From assembly GCF_000421645.1 (NCBI RefSeq), contig NZ_ATXK01000002.1:62001-126000 (forward strand): a DNA stretch of 64,000 bases, in the 5' to 3' direction. Below are positions 51,943 through 60,330 of the stretch, piece by piece. The position numbers and the translations under genes are program-made. The notes under the pieces are model-generated. The model was not told the origin of the DNA, did not search any database, and was given only the letters and a program-made list of their open reading frames with translations. How positions within the stretch are numbered: position 1 is the stretch's first letter; every line of letters begins with the position of its first letter. Source of the stretch: Aurantimonas coralicida DSM 14790 (GTDB lineage Bacteria; Pseudomonadota; Alphaproteobacteria; Rhizobiales; Rhizobiaceae).

Positions 51943-53342
51943 CGCGGATTGTCCTTCGCACCGTTCCCGTCGTCCGCGTCGAAGGCCGCGAAGACGCGGG
52001 TCGCCTTGGTGAAGGTCTCCTCGTATTCGGCCGCAGGGTCCGACAGGACGGTGATGCCGCCACCGGCCGACAGCCGCGCCGTGCCGGCCTCGAAGCTGAC
52101 GGTGCGGATGGCGATGTTGAGGTCCATCGCCCCGTCGAAGCCGAGATAGCCGATGGCGCCGCAATAGGGGCCACGGGCGGTGTTCTCGATCTCGGTGATG
52201 ATGTCCATGGCCCGGATTTTCGGCGCGCCGGTGATCGAGCCGCCCGGAAAGGTCGCCGCAATGAGGTCGCCGGCGGACCGGCCCGGCCGAAGTGTTCCGG
52301 TCACCACCGAAACGAGGTGATGGACCGAAGCATAGCTTTCGAGGCCGCACAGCACCGGCACCTCCACGGATTCGGCCGTGCAGACGCGGGAGATGTCGTT
52401 GCGCAGGAGATCGACGATCATGACGTTCTCGGCCCGGTCCTTCTCCGAGGCCAGCAACGCCTCTGCCAGGGCGCGGTCTTCCTCCGGGTCAGCGGAGCGC
52501 TTCGCCGTGCCCTTGATCGGGCGGGTTTCCACCGTGTCACCGTCGCGTTTCAGGAAGCGCTCCGGCGAGGAGGACGCGATGGCGAGGCCCTCATGCTCCA
52601 GATAGGCGCCGAAGGGCGCGGCATTGGTCCGGCGCAGCCGCAGATAAAGGGCGAAGGGATCGAAGGCGTCGGGGAGCCCGGCGGTGAAGGTCTGGGCGAC
52701 ATTGGCCTGGTAGATGTCGCCGGCCAGGATGTAGTCGCGCACCTTCTGGATCGCCGCCCGGTAGTCGTCGGCAAAGAAATTGGAGCGCCAGTCGAGGCCG
52801 CCCGGCCGTGCGCCTGTGCCGAGCGCCGGCGCCTCGGTCTCCAGCGCGGCCCGGAAGCGGGCGATGCGCGCCCGGGCCGGGGCGTCGTCGCTTTCGCCGG
52901 CCCGGCGCGCGCCGATCACGAAGGCGCGGTCGGCTTCGTGGTCGAAGGCGAGAACCGTATCGTAGAGATCGAAGCGCAGGCTGGGCTTGGCTGGGTCGAG
53001 ATCGGCCGGCGCGGCGAGCGTTTCCAGATGCCGGGCGAATTCGTAACCGATGAAGCCGATGGCACCGCCCTGGAAAGGCGGCAGATCGGGATGCGTTTCC
53101 TGGCGATGCGCGGCGAGGACCGCGTCGAGTGCCGCCAGGGGCGGGCCGTCGAGGCGGTGCCCATCGAGCATCGCACCGCCCGCATCCACCGTGAACGCGG
53201 CGAAGGGCGCGGCGGCGACATAGGAATAGCGCCCCAGCGTTTCGTGGCGCATGGCGCTGTCGAGAAACGCCAGGCCGCCGAGGGACCTCAGCCGGGCCGC
53301 TGCGATCTGCGGCGCAAGGGGAGCGATCTCGTCATACACCAT
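51939..53342 (-). CDS. pabB: Aminodeoxychorismate synthase component I PabB
   Basis: PabB (467 aa from ATG 53342, MVYDEIAPLAPQ) aminates chorismate to 4-amino-4-deoxychorismate for folate. The catalytic lysine motif TRPIKGTAKR marks PabB; anthranilate synthases usually have A in place of K. Further family segments are YQANVAQTFTAGLP, FLKRDGDTVETRP, DLLRNDISRVC, TFPGGSITGAPKIRAMDII and YCGAIGYLGFDGAMDLNIAIRT. The frame extends 200 codons upstream into unrelated sequence. It is the first gene of pabB-pabA-pabC. Confidence 0.95.
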   Translation of the reverse strand: MVYDEIAPLAPQIAAARLRSLGGLAFLDSAMRHETLGRYSYVAAAPFAAFTVDAGGAMLDGHRLDGPPLAALDAVLAAHRQETHPDLPPFQGGAIGFIGYEFARHLETLAAPADLDPAKPSLRFDLYDTVLAFDHEADRAFVIGARRAGESDDAPARARIARFRAALETEAPALGTGARPGGLDWRSNFFADDYRAAIQKVRDYILAGDIYQANVAQTFTAGLPDAFDPFALYLRLRRTNAAPFGAYLEHEGLAIASSSPERFLKRDGDTVETRPIKGTAKRSADPEEDRALAEALLASEKDRAENVMIVDLLRNDISRVCTAESVEVPVLCGLESYASVHHLVSVVTGTLRPGRSAGDLIAATFPGGSITGAPKIRAMDIITEIENTARGPYCGAIGYLGFDGAMDLNIAIRTVSFEAGTARLSAGGGITVLSDPAAEYEETFTKATRVFAAFDADDGNGAKDNPR

Positions 53343-53503
53343 CCCCGGCAGATGCCCTGATCTCCGGCGCGCCGTCAAACCGGTTTCGCGGCCTCGACCC
53401 GGCCGCCCTGTCGCAGCTCGTCCGGCTTCGGACCGGGCCACTGGCGCGGCGGCCCATCGGCGCCATCTATCCGGCCAGCTTGCCTCTGATTCGGAGATCC
53501 AGG

Positions 53504-53797
53504 ATGCGATCCGCCCTTCTTCTGGTTGCCGTCCTTGCCGGCATTGCCGGCTGCAACAGCACCGCCCCCTATCCCAACGGCTCGCCCATCGTCGGCGCGC
53601 GGGTGTCGGCCAATGAGAACCCCCGCGGTTCCGAAGCCTTCTGCCGCCAGTATGCCCGTCAGACCGCCGGCAACAGCTACGAGAACCGCATCGATCGCGG
53701 GGAGGACGGGTTCGGCGTGCGCGCGCTGACCCGCCAGCGGGCGCTCGACCAGGGCGAGGCCGCCTATCGCCGCTGCCGGGCCGGCCGCACGGACTGA
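53504..53797 (+). CDS. Small lipoprotein of unknown function
   Basis: The 97-aa protein starts at ATG 53504 (MRSALLLVAVLAGIAGCNST). A lipoprotein signal ends in the lipobox IAGC with Cys17, so the mature part is about 80 residues and probably anchored to the outer membrane (Asn at +2, not Asp). The rest is hydrophilic, with two more cysteines (FCRQYARQ, YRRCRAG) that could form a disulfide. I do not recognise a named family. An in-frame ATG at 53480 would spoil the signal peptide. It stands alone between pabB (divergent) and the oxidoreductase gene. Confidence 0.82.
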   Translation: MRSALLLVAVLAGIAGCNSTAPYPNGSPIVGARVSANENPRGSEAFCRQYARQTAGNSYENRIDRGEDGFGVRALTRQRALDQGEAAYRRCRAGRTD

Positions 53798-53911
53798 CAA
53801 CGGTCGCGCCGCCGTCCCGACGGAACGGCGTGTGGAGGCCGTCCGCCGCGCCCCTTGTGCATCGGTCGTTCTTGCGGCATCGCTGCGAGGAACCAGTGGC
53901 GGGGACAGGCG

Positions 53912-55180
53912 ATGGCGTCCACCAGTGACGGCAGGACAATCGACGCGGATGTCGCGATCGTCGGCGCGGGCATCGTCGGCATCACCGCCGCCTTCGCCCT
54001 GCAGGAGCGCGGGCAAAGCGTCGTCCTGATCGAGCGGGGCGAGGTCGCCCACGGCGCCAGCTTCGGCAATGCCGGGGCCTTCGCGTTCAGCGACGTCATG
54101 CCGCTGGCCTCGCCAGGCATCCTGCGCAAGGCACCGCGCTGGCTGCTCGATCCGCTGGGTCCCTTGAGCGTGCCGCCGGCCTATCTGCCGACCATTGCGC
54201 CGTGGCTGTTCCGGTTCTGGCGCGCCAGCCGGCCCGCCGCCTTCGCGACCAGCTTCGCCGCCCAGGTGGCGATGATGGAACTGGCGAGCACCGAGACCCG
54301 CCGGCTGATCGCGGCGGCAGGGCTCGACGCGATGCTGCGCTCCGACGGTGCGCTGGAACTCTACGAAAGCCGCGCCGAGTTCGAGGCGTCGCTGGAGGCC
54401 TGGCAGGCGCGCGAGGCCGCCGGCATCGCCTGTCGCCATCTGGACGCCGCCGGCATCGCGCAATTGCAACCGGGCCTGTCGCCGCGCTTCACCCACGGGA
54501 CCTTCGTGCCCGGATGGCAGTCGATCGCCGATCCCTATGATTATGCCAAGGCATTGGCCGACCGCGTCGCCGAGCGGGGCGGGCGGATCGTCCACGCCGA
54601 GGTGCGTGGCCTGGCGCCGGCCCGCGACGCGGTGTGCCTGAAGCTGGCGGGCGGGTCGGACCTTCTGGCACGACATGCCATCGTTGCGGGCGGCGCATGG
54701 TCGAAGCCGCTGGCAGCCGCCCTCGGCGACACCCTGCCGCTGGAGACCGAGCGGGGCTACAACACCACCCTGCCGCCGGGCGCCTTCGACCTGAAGCGGC
54801 AACTGACCTTTCCCGGCCACGGCTTCGTGGTAAGCCGGCTGACATCCGGCATCCGGGTGGGCGGCGCCGTCGAGCTCGGCGGCCTGCACCGCCCGCCGGA
54901 CTATCGCCGGTCGGCGACCATGCTGGAGAAGGCGAAACGCTTCCTGCCCGCACTCGACATCACGGGCGGCCGGCAGTGGATGGGGTTTCGGCCGTCCATG
55001 CCGGACTCGCTCCCGGTCATCGGTCCCGCGTCCACGACCGACCGCGTGTTCTATGCCTTCGGCCACGGCCATCTCGGCCTGACCCAGTCGGCGGCGACGG
55101 CGCGTATTCTCGCCGATCTCGTCACCGGCACGCCGGCGCCGATCAATCTCGCGGCGTTCTCGCCACGCCGTTTCGCCTGA
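53912..55180 (+). CDS. DadA-like FAD-dependent amino acid dehydrogenase (probable cis-4-hydroxy-D-proline dehydrogenase)
   Basis: This 422-aa flavoprotein starts at ATG 53912 after GGGGACAGG. The FAD motif is VAIVGAGIVGITAAFALQERGQ at the N-terminus, followed by HGASFGNAGAFAFSDVMPLASPG, a DadA-family segment, and the C-terminal GRQWMGFRPSMPDSLPVIGP and FYAFGHGHLGLTQSAATAR. Such enzymes oxidise D-amino acids to imino acids and pass electrons to quinones. The next gene is a 4-hydroxyproline epimerase only 19 bp downstream, so D-hydroxyproline is the likely substrate. Plain D-amino acid dehydrogenase is the alternative. Confidence 0.86.
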   Translation: MASTSDGRTIDADVAIVGAGIVGITAAFALQERGQSVVLIERGEVAHGASFGNAGAFAFSDVMPLASPGILRKAPRWLLDPLGPLSVPPAYLPTIAPWLFRFWRASRPAAFATSFAAQVAMMELASTETRRLIAAAGLDAMLRSDGALELYESRAEFEASLEAWQAREAAGIACRHLDAAGIAQLQPGLSPRFTHGTFVPGWQSIADPYDYAKALADRVAERGGRIVHAEVRGLAPARDAVCLKLAGGSDLLARHAIVAGGAWSKPLAAALGDTLPLETERGYNTTLPPGAFDLKRQLTFPGHGFVVSRLTSGIRVGGAVELGGLHRPPDYRRSATMLEKAKRFLPALDITGGRQWMGFRPSMPDSLPVIGPASTTDRVFYAFGHGHLGLTQSAATARILADLVTGTPAPINLAAFSPRRFA

Positions 55181-55199
55181 CCTGCCACCGGAGATCCAC

Positions 55200-56201
55200 A
55201 TGGCACGCCACAGCTTCTTCTGCCTCGACGGTCACACCTGCGGAAATCCCGTCCGCCTCGTTGCCGGCGGCGGCCCATTCCTCGACGGGGCGACGATGAT
55301 CGAGAAGCGGGCGCATTTCATGGCCGAATACGACTGGATCCGCACCGGGCTGATGTTCGAGCCGCGCGGCCACGACATGATGTCCGGCGCGATCCTCTAC
55401 CCGCCGACCCGCGACGATTGCGACGTGGCCGTGCTCTACATCGAGACCTCCGGCTGCCTGCCCATGTGCGGCCACGGCACCATCGGCACGGTGACCATGG
55501 CGCTGGAGCACGGGCTCGTCCGGCCGAAGGAGCCCGGGATCCTGCGGCTCGACACGCCGGCCGGCGTGGTCACCTGCCGCTATCGCAAGGAGAACGGCTT
55601 CGTCGAGGAGGTCCGGCTGACCAATGTGCCGGCCTTCCTGCACGCTGAAGGCATCGCGGTGGACTGCCCCGGTCTCGGCGCGCTCACGGTCGACATCGCC
55701 TATGGCGGCAATTTCTACGCCATCGTCGATCCGCAGCCGAACTTCCGCGACATGGCCGACTTCACCGCTTCCCAGCTTGTCGCCCTGTCCGGCCCCTTAC
55801 GCGCGGCGCTGAACGACGCCCATGAGTTCGTGCACCCGGAGACCCCGGCGATCCGCGGCCTGCGCCATGTGCTGTGGGCCGGCGAGCCGACGATGGAGGG
55901 GGCCACGGCCCGCAATGCGGTGTTCTATGGCGACAAGGCGATCGACCGCAGCCCCTGCGGTACCGGCACGTCGGCGCGCATGGCGCAATGGGCGGCCAAG
56001 GGGCGCCTCGCGCCCGGCGACGACTTCGTCCACGAGAGCATCATCGGCTCGCTGTTCCACGGCCGGGTCGAAGCCGCGGCCGAGATCGGTGGCAAGTCGG
56101 CGATCGTGCCGTCCATCGCCGGCTGGGCGCGGCTGACCGGCATCAACACGATCTTCATCGACGACCGCGACCCGTTCCGGCACGGTTTCCAGGTGCTGTA
56201 G
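55200..56201 (+). CDS. 4-hydroxyproline 2-epimerase (proline racemase family)
   Basis: This 333-aa enzyme interconverts trans-4-hydroxy-L-proline and cis-4-hydroxy-D-proline. Both catalytic cysteines are present: Cys90 in LPMCGHGTIG and Cys253 in SPCGTGTSARM; a Thr in either place would mark a dehydratase instead. The N-terminal FFCLDGHTCGNPVRLVAGGGP fits the hydroxyproline group. It is the second gene of a two-gene unit with the DadA-like dehydrogenase. The later enzymes of the pathway (deaminase, dioxovalerate dehydrogenase) are not in the window. Confidence 0.92.
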   Translation: MARHSFFCLDGHTCGNPVRLVAGGGPFLDGATMIEKRAHFMAEYDWIRTGLMFEPRGHDMMSGAILYPPTRDDCDVAVLYIETSGCLPMCGHGTIGTVTMALEHGLVRPKEPGILRLDTPAGVVTCRYRKENGFVEEVRLTNVPAFLHAEGIAVDCPGLGALTVDIAYGGNFYAIVDPQPNFRDMADFTASQLVALSGPLRAALNDAHEFVHPETPAIRGLRHVLWAGEPTMEGATARNAVFYGDKAIDRSPCGTGTSARMAQWAAKGRLAPGDDFVHESIIGSLFHGRVEAAAEIGGKSAIVPSIAGWARLTGINTIFIDDRDPFRHGFQVL

Positions 56202-56217
56202 GCTGAAGCGCCGCACG

Positions 56218-56250
56218 AAAAAGACCGCCGGCGCGGATGCGCCGACGGCC
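56218..56250 (-). terminator. Rho-independent terminator of the DUF892 gene
   Basis: On the minus strand a 12-bp stem with two G-U pairs (56239-56250 with 56223-56234, 4-base loop) is followed by five T residues (56222-56218). It lies about 25 bp after the DUF892 stop. The same hairpin may also end the epimerase mRNA on the other strand. Confidence 0.8.
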
Positions 56251-56274
56251 CTGATACCGGCTCTGTCGCGATGC

Positions 56275-56769
56275 TTACGCGGCGGCCTTGTTGATGCCGC
56301 CGGTGGCGATCTGCGTCATCGTCTTGTCACCGTGATAGGTGGCGTCCAGGCACTTCTGCAGCTTCTGGGCATCATCCTTCAGGTCGAGACGCTTGGCGAA
56401 GGCTTCCAGGCAGCCATAGCCGGCGATCGCGTAATGGGCCATGCGCTGATACTGGGTGATGATCATCGCATCGCGGGCGTCGGGATCGGTGATGTCCTCC
56501 TCGATGCCGTGCGAACGGGCTTCCTTGACGAGGCCTTCCATGCCCTTGCAGAATTCTCCCGAGGGATCGGCGCCATGGGCGGTGATGATCTCCTTCAGCG
56601 TGGCGATGCCGTCCTCGATGCCGGCGACGCCGGCGTCCAGCGCGCTCTTCAGGTCGCCGTCGGTGGCGACGCCGGCGAGCTCGCGGGTGACCTTGGCGGA
56701 CTGGTTGCAGGCGCTGTGAATGTCCTGCAGCTGATCGATATAGATGTCCTTGAGATTGGCGAGAGCCAT
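56275..56769 (-). CDS. DUF892 / YciE-YciF family ferritin-like protein
   Basis: This 164-aa protein starts at ATG 56769 (MALANLKDIYIDQLQDIHSA) after AAGGGA. It is all-helical and ferritin-like, with the diiron-type carboxylate/His positions spread over four helices (YIDQLQDIHSACNQ, AGIEDGIATLKEIITAHG, AMIITQYQRMAHYAIAGYGCLEAFA, KLQKCLDATYHGDKTM). YciE/YciF proteins are stress-induced; ferroxidase activity is proposed for the family. The usual length is 160-170 aa. It is convergent with the epimerase gene and divergent from actS. Confidence 0.88.
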   Translation of the reverse strand: MALANLKDIYIDQLQDIHSACNQSAKVTRELAGVATDGDLKSALDAGVAGIEDGIATLKEIITAHGADPSGEFCKGMEGLVKEARSHGIEEDITDPDARDAMIITQYQRMAHYAIAGYGCLEAFAKRLDLKDDAQKLQKCLDATYHGDKTMTQIATGGINKAAA

Positions 56770-56979
56770 GATGCGTCCCTTCCGTCTTGATCCTGTGCGC
56801 CTTGGCGCTTCGGGACGGTAAAGGGCAAAGGACGGCCGGGTGTTCCATGACGGGAACCGGCGCGGCACTTGGTCCCGGCTGCCCGGACACCCCGCGCGGC
56901 TTTGACCACTTTCGGCGATGCGGATGACGGGCTAGACGGTAAGTCTCCGATTTCCTTTCAAGAATAGTTGAAGCCGATC

Positions 56980-58335
56980 ATGGACCAGGCGACCCGTTCC
57001 AGTTTCGACCTCCGCCTGCCGGCCTTCGTGACCATGATGCGCGAGAGCCAGCGGCTGCGCCTGGCGACGCTGGTGCGGCTGCGCTGGCTTTCCGTCGCCG
57101 GCCAGACCGCGGCCTGCGTCTTCGTGGCCTGGGGGCTGTGGTGGCCGTTTCCGATCGGCACCTGCCTTGCGCTGATCGCCGCCTCTGTGGCGCTGAACAT
57201 CTATCTGTCGATCAGCTTCCCGGCGAGCCGGCGGCTGTCCTCGACGGCGGCGGCCGGCGTGCTGACCTTCGACATCCTGCAGCCGACGGGCCTCCTGTTC
57301 CTCACCGGCGGCATCGAGAACCCATTCACGGTGTTCCTCGTGGTGCCCTCGATCATCGCCTCGGCGACGCAGCCGCCGCTGACGACGGTGGGGGTGGGGC
57401 TCCTGGCGGTGGTCTGCACGACGGCGCTGGCCTTCTTCCACATGCCGGTGCCCTGGCCCCACGGCATGTCGCTGGAACTGCCGATCTCCTATGTCGGCGG
57501 CCTGTGGTTCGCGATCGTCACGACCCTCGTCTTCTCCTCGATCTACATCTACCGCGTGGCGGCGGAATCGCGGGCGCTCGCCGATGCGCTGAGCGCCACC
57601 GAACTCGTCCTGCAGCGCGAGCAGCATCTGTCGGCGCTCGACGGGCTGGCCGCCGCCGCCGCCCATGAGCTCGGCACGCCGCTCGCCACCATCGCCCTCG
57701 TCGCCAAGGAAATGGGTCGTTCGGTGCCGGCCGACGATCCGCAGCGCGAGGACGTGGATCTGCTGGTCGAGCAATCGGAGCGCTGCCGCACGATCCTGCG
57801 CCAGCTCAGCTCCCTGTCCTCGTCCAGCGAGACCCATCTGGCACGTCTGTCAGTGATGTCGCTGATCGACGAGGTGGCCGAGCCGCACCGCAATTTCGGT
57901 GTCGCGCTGAAGGTCGAGACGGTCGAGCGCGACGGCGCCGAGCCGGTCGCCCGCCGCAATGCCGGCATCGTCTACGGCCTCGGCAACATCGTCGAGAACG
58001 CGGTGGACTTTGCCGATGGCGAGGTGATCATCCGCGCCGGCTGGAGCGAGAGCCAGGTCTATATCGAGGTGCTGGACGACGGGCCGGGCTTTGCGCCCGA
58101 AATCCTCGACCGGATCGGCGACCCTTACATGTCGGACCGCGATTCGACGGAGCGCAATACCGGCGGCGGTCTCGGCCTCGGCCTGTTCATCGCCAAGACG
58201 CTGCTCGAACGCTCGGGCGCCTCGATCAGTTTCGCCAACCGGGCAAGCCGCGGCCGCGTCGCCAATGGCGCGGTGGTGGTGATCTCCTGGCCGCGGGACG
58301 TCTTCCTGTCGAACCGGCCCGCCAATCGCGACTGA
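56980..58335 (+). CDS. actS: Redox sensor histidine kinase ActS (RegB/PrrB family)
   Basis: This 451-aa kinase has six N-terminal membrane helices (about residues 30-195). The quinone-binding loop GGIENPF is at residues 110-116. The phosphorylated His229 is in AAAAHELGTPLATI, and the redox-active Cys269 lies in QSERCRTILRQL, equivalent to Cys265 of R. capsulatus RegB. The ATPase domain follows (NIVENAVDFADG, DDGPGFAPEIL, GGGLGLGLFIAKTLLERSG). ATG 56980 is chosen over an in-frame TTG four codons earlier. It senses quinone pool and redox state and signals to ActR, encoded next. Confidence 0.95.
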   Translation: MDQATRSSFDLRLPAFVTMMRESQRLRLATLVRLRWLSVAGQTAACVFVAWGLWWPFPIGTCLALIAASVALNIYLSISFPASRRLSSTAAAGVLTFDILQPTGLLFLTGGIENPFTVFLVVPSIIASATQPPLTTVGVGLLAVVCTTALAFFHMPVPWPHGMSLELPISYVGGLWFAIVTTLVFSSIYIYRVAAESRALADALSATELVLQREQHLSALDGLAAAAAHELGTPLATIALVAKEMGRSVPADDPQREDVDLLVEQSERCRTILRQLSSLSSSSETHLARLSVMSLIDEVAEPHRNFGVALKVETVERDGAEPVARRNAGIVYGLGNIVENAVDFADGEVIIRAGWSESQVYIEVLDDGPGFAPEILDRIGDPYMSDRDSTERNTGGGLGLGLFIAKTLLERSGASISFANRASRGRVANGAVVVISWPRDVFLSNRPANRD

Positions 58336-58469
58336 CGCAGCGGCAGAGCAGAGGCAGCGAACGCCGGATGCGTACTTCGGTCGCATGCCGATTGCCGGTT
58401 CTGGCGGGTGCAAGCCGTTGAAGGCGTCTGCCCGGCGCTCCATTTCCCGGACAAAGGAAAGGAACGCCG

Positions 58470-59045
58470 ATGTTGACCGAAACTGTAGGGACTGCTCCTG
58501 AGCAGTCGTTTCTGCCGCAGGGTGATCGATCGCTGCTTCTGGTCGATGACGACCGCCCGTTCCTGCAGCGCATGAGCCGGGCGCTCGAGCAGCGCGGTTT
58601 CGATGTGGTGACCGCCGAAAGCGTCGAGGAAGGGCTTGCCGCCCTGAAACGCTCGGCACCGGCCTGCGCCGTCGTCGACATGCGGCTGGCCGACGGCAAT
58701 GGGCTCGACGTGATCGAGGCGCTGCAGCGGGCCCGCGAGGATGCCCGGGTCGTGGTGCTGACCGGCTACGGCAACATCGCCACCGCCGTGACCGCCGTGA
58801 AGCTTGGCGCCATCGACTATCTCGCCAAGCCCGCCGATGCCGACGAAGTGATCGCCGCGCTCAGCCGCAAGGCGGGTGACCGCGCCGCGCCGCCGGAGAA
58901 TCCGATGTCGGCCGACCGGGTCCGCTGGGAGCATATCCAGCGCGTCTATGAATTGTGCGATCGCAACGTCTCCGAGACTGCCCGCCGGCTGTCGATGCAC
59001 CGCCGGACCCTGCAGCGGATCCTCGCCAAGCGCGCACCGCGCTGA
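58470..59045 (+). CDS. actR: Redox response regulator ActR (RegA/PrrA family)
   Basis: ActR (191 aa) starts at ATG 58470 after AAAGGAAAGGA. The receiver domain has the acidic pair in LLLVDDDRPFLQRMSRAL, the phospho-acceptor Asp70 in VVDMRLADGNGLDV, Thr in VVLTGYGNIATAV and Lys in LAKPADADEV. A short Pro linker (APPEN) leads to the Fis-type helix-turn-helix NVSETARRLSMHRRTLQRILAKRAPR, which is almost invariant in the RegA family. In the family it controls energy generation, carbon and nitrogen fixation genes. It follows actS by 134 bp. Confidence 0.96.
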   Translation: MLTETVGTAPEQSFLPQGDRSLLLVDDDRPFLQRMSRALEQRGFDVVTAESVEEGLAALKRSAPACAVVDMRLADGNGLDVIEALQRAREDARVVVLTGYGNIATAVTAVKLGAIDYLAKPADADEVIAALSRKAGDRAAPPENPMSADRVRWEHIQRVYELCDRNVSETARRLSMHRRTLQRILAKRAPR

Positions 59046-59066
59046 GGTCGCACCCCGCGGCGGCGG

Positions 59067-59576
59067 TCAGTCCGCCTCCGTCTCTCCCGCCATCCCGGTC
59101 ATGAACGGATTGGCCGCCCATTCCGCCTGTACCAGGCGGTCGGCGGCCAACCGCGCGAAACGCAGCGTCATCGCTTTTCGCGTGGCTGGCGCGATCCGGT
59201 CTTCCGGCGCTTCGCGCAGGATTTCGGCGCCGTAGCCATCCGACACGATCAGCCCGCAGCTTTCGGGAAAGATGTGCGCCGGCACGCCGGGATGGGTGGC
59301 GAAGAACAGCCGGTCGCAATGCTGCAGATAATCCGGCCACTTCCGGTCCACCCGGAAATCCTCGATCGAGGTCTTGATCTCGATGATGGTGATCTCGCCC
59401 TTTTCCGACAGGCAGACGAGGTCGGCCCGGCGGCCGGACGCCAGCGCCATTTCCGGCAGCAGCGACACCTTGCGCGCCAGCATCAGGCGCTGCACGCCCC
59501 GGCGCACCATCATGGCGCGCTCGGACTGGCGGCCGTCGACCAGCGGGTCGACGCGGAAGGGGGATACGATCGGCAT
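59067..59576 (-). CDS. mmcB: MmcB family DNA repair protein
   Basis: This 169-aa protein matches MmcB, a putative nuclease of the alphaproteobacterial SOS/mutagenesis set. It has a PD-(D/E)xK-like core: EMALASGRRADLVCLSEKGEITIIEIKTSIEDFRVDRKW carries the Asp (RADLV), Glu-x-Lys (EIK) pattern, and YLQHCDRLFFATHPGVPAHIFP follows. In Caulobacter it is DNA-damage induced. No LexA box is obvious in the 120 bp upstream by eye. It converges on actR with 21 bp between. Confidence 0.9.
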   Translation of the reverse strand: MPIVSPFRVDPLVDGRQSERAMMVRRGVQRLMLARKVSLLPEMALASGRRADLVCLSEKGEITIIEIKTSIEDFRVDRKWPDYLQHCDRLFFATHPGVPAHIFPESCGLIVSDGYGAEILREAPEDRIAPATRKAMTLRFARLAADRLVQAEWAANPFMTGMAGETEAD

Positions 59577-59697
59577 GGTCGAGACCTAGCCGAGCCGCGG
59601 CGCTTTCGGCAAGCAAAAACGCGAACAAACCAGAAACGCGGCAGAACGTCGCAACCGCGCGCCGCGGTACCGATACGCCGACGATGCGAAGGCGTGG

Positions 59698-60096
59698 TCA
59701 GCGGCCGGTGCGGTCCCCGGAGATCTCCTCGAGGATCGGGCAGTCCGGGCCGTCGTCGCCGTGGCAGCGCTCGCTGAGATCGGCGAGGGCGCGTTTCAGC
59801 GATTGCAGCTCGGCGATCTTGCGGTCGATCTCGGCCATGCGGGAACTGGCCATGGACTTCACGTCCTCGCTGCGCCGCCCCTCGTCCTCGTAGAGCGAGA
59901 TCAGCCGCCGCGCTTCCTCGATGGTGAAGCCGAGCGAGCGCGAGCGCTGGAGGAACCGCAGGAGATGCACATCGCGATCGCCGTAATTGCGATAGCCGTT
60001 GATGGCCCGGGAGGGTTTGACCAGCCCGACTTCCTCGTAATAGCGGATCGTCTTGGGGGGGAGGCCGGACAGCCGGGCCGCCTCTCCGATGTTCAT
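59698..60096 (-). CDS. cueR: Cu(I)-responsive transcriptional regulator CueR/HmrR (MerR family)
   Basis: This 132-aa regulator starts at ATG 60096 (MNIGEAARLSGLPPKTIRYYEEVGLV) with GAGG upstream; the longer frame from 60180 is not needed. The winged helix-turn-helix is standard MerR, the long dimerisation helix follows, and the metal loop Cys111-x7-Cys119 (ERCHGDDGPDCPIL) matches the Cu(I) site of E. coli CueR (Cys112, Cys120). No copper ATPase or multicopper oxidase is in the window. It is divergent from the L,D-transpeptidase gene. Confidence 0.93.
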   Translation of the reverse strand: MNIGEAARLSGLPPKTIRYYEEVGLVKPSRAINGYRNYGDRDVHLLRFLQRSRSLGFTIEEARRLISLYEDEGRRSEDVKSMASSRMAEIDRKIAELQSLKRALADLSERCHGDDGPDCPILEEISGDRTGR

Positions 60097-60330
60097 CAAA
60101 AAGCCCTCGTAGCTCAGGTTGCGAACGTCCCAGAGTGCGCCTGAGATGTCGCGGCGGCCGCCGCCGTCAACTGTCACCAAGCGGCAACAAAGCCTTCGTT
60201 AACCAACACCGTGCTTCCATCCCGTATTGCCTGACGGATGGACGCGGACTAACGAGGAGACGGCTACAGATGGTCGGCGCTCCTCCGGTGCGCGGTTCGT
60301 TCGGCGAACTGATCCCATCCCACCCCGAAC

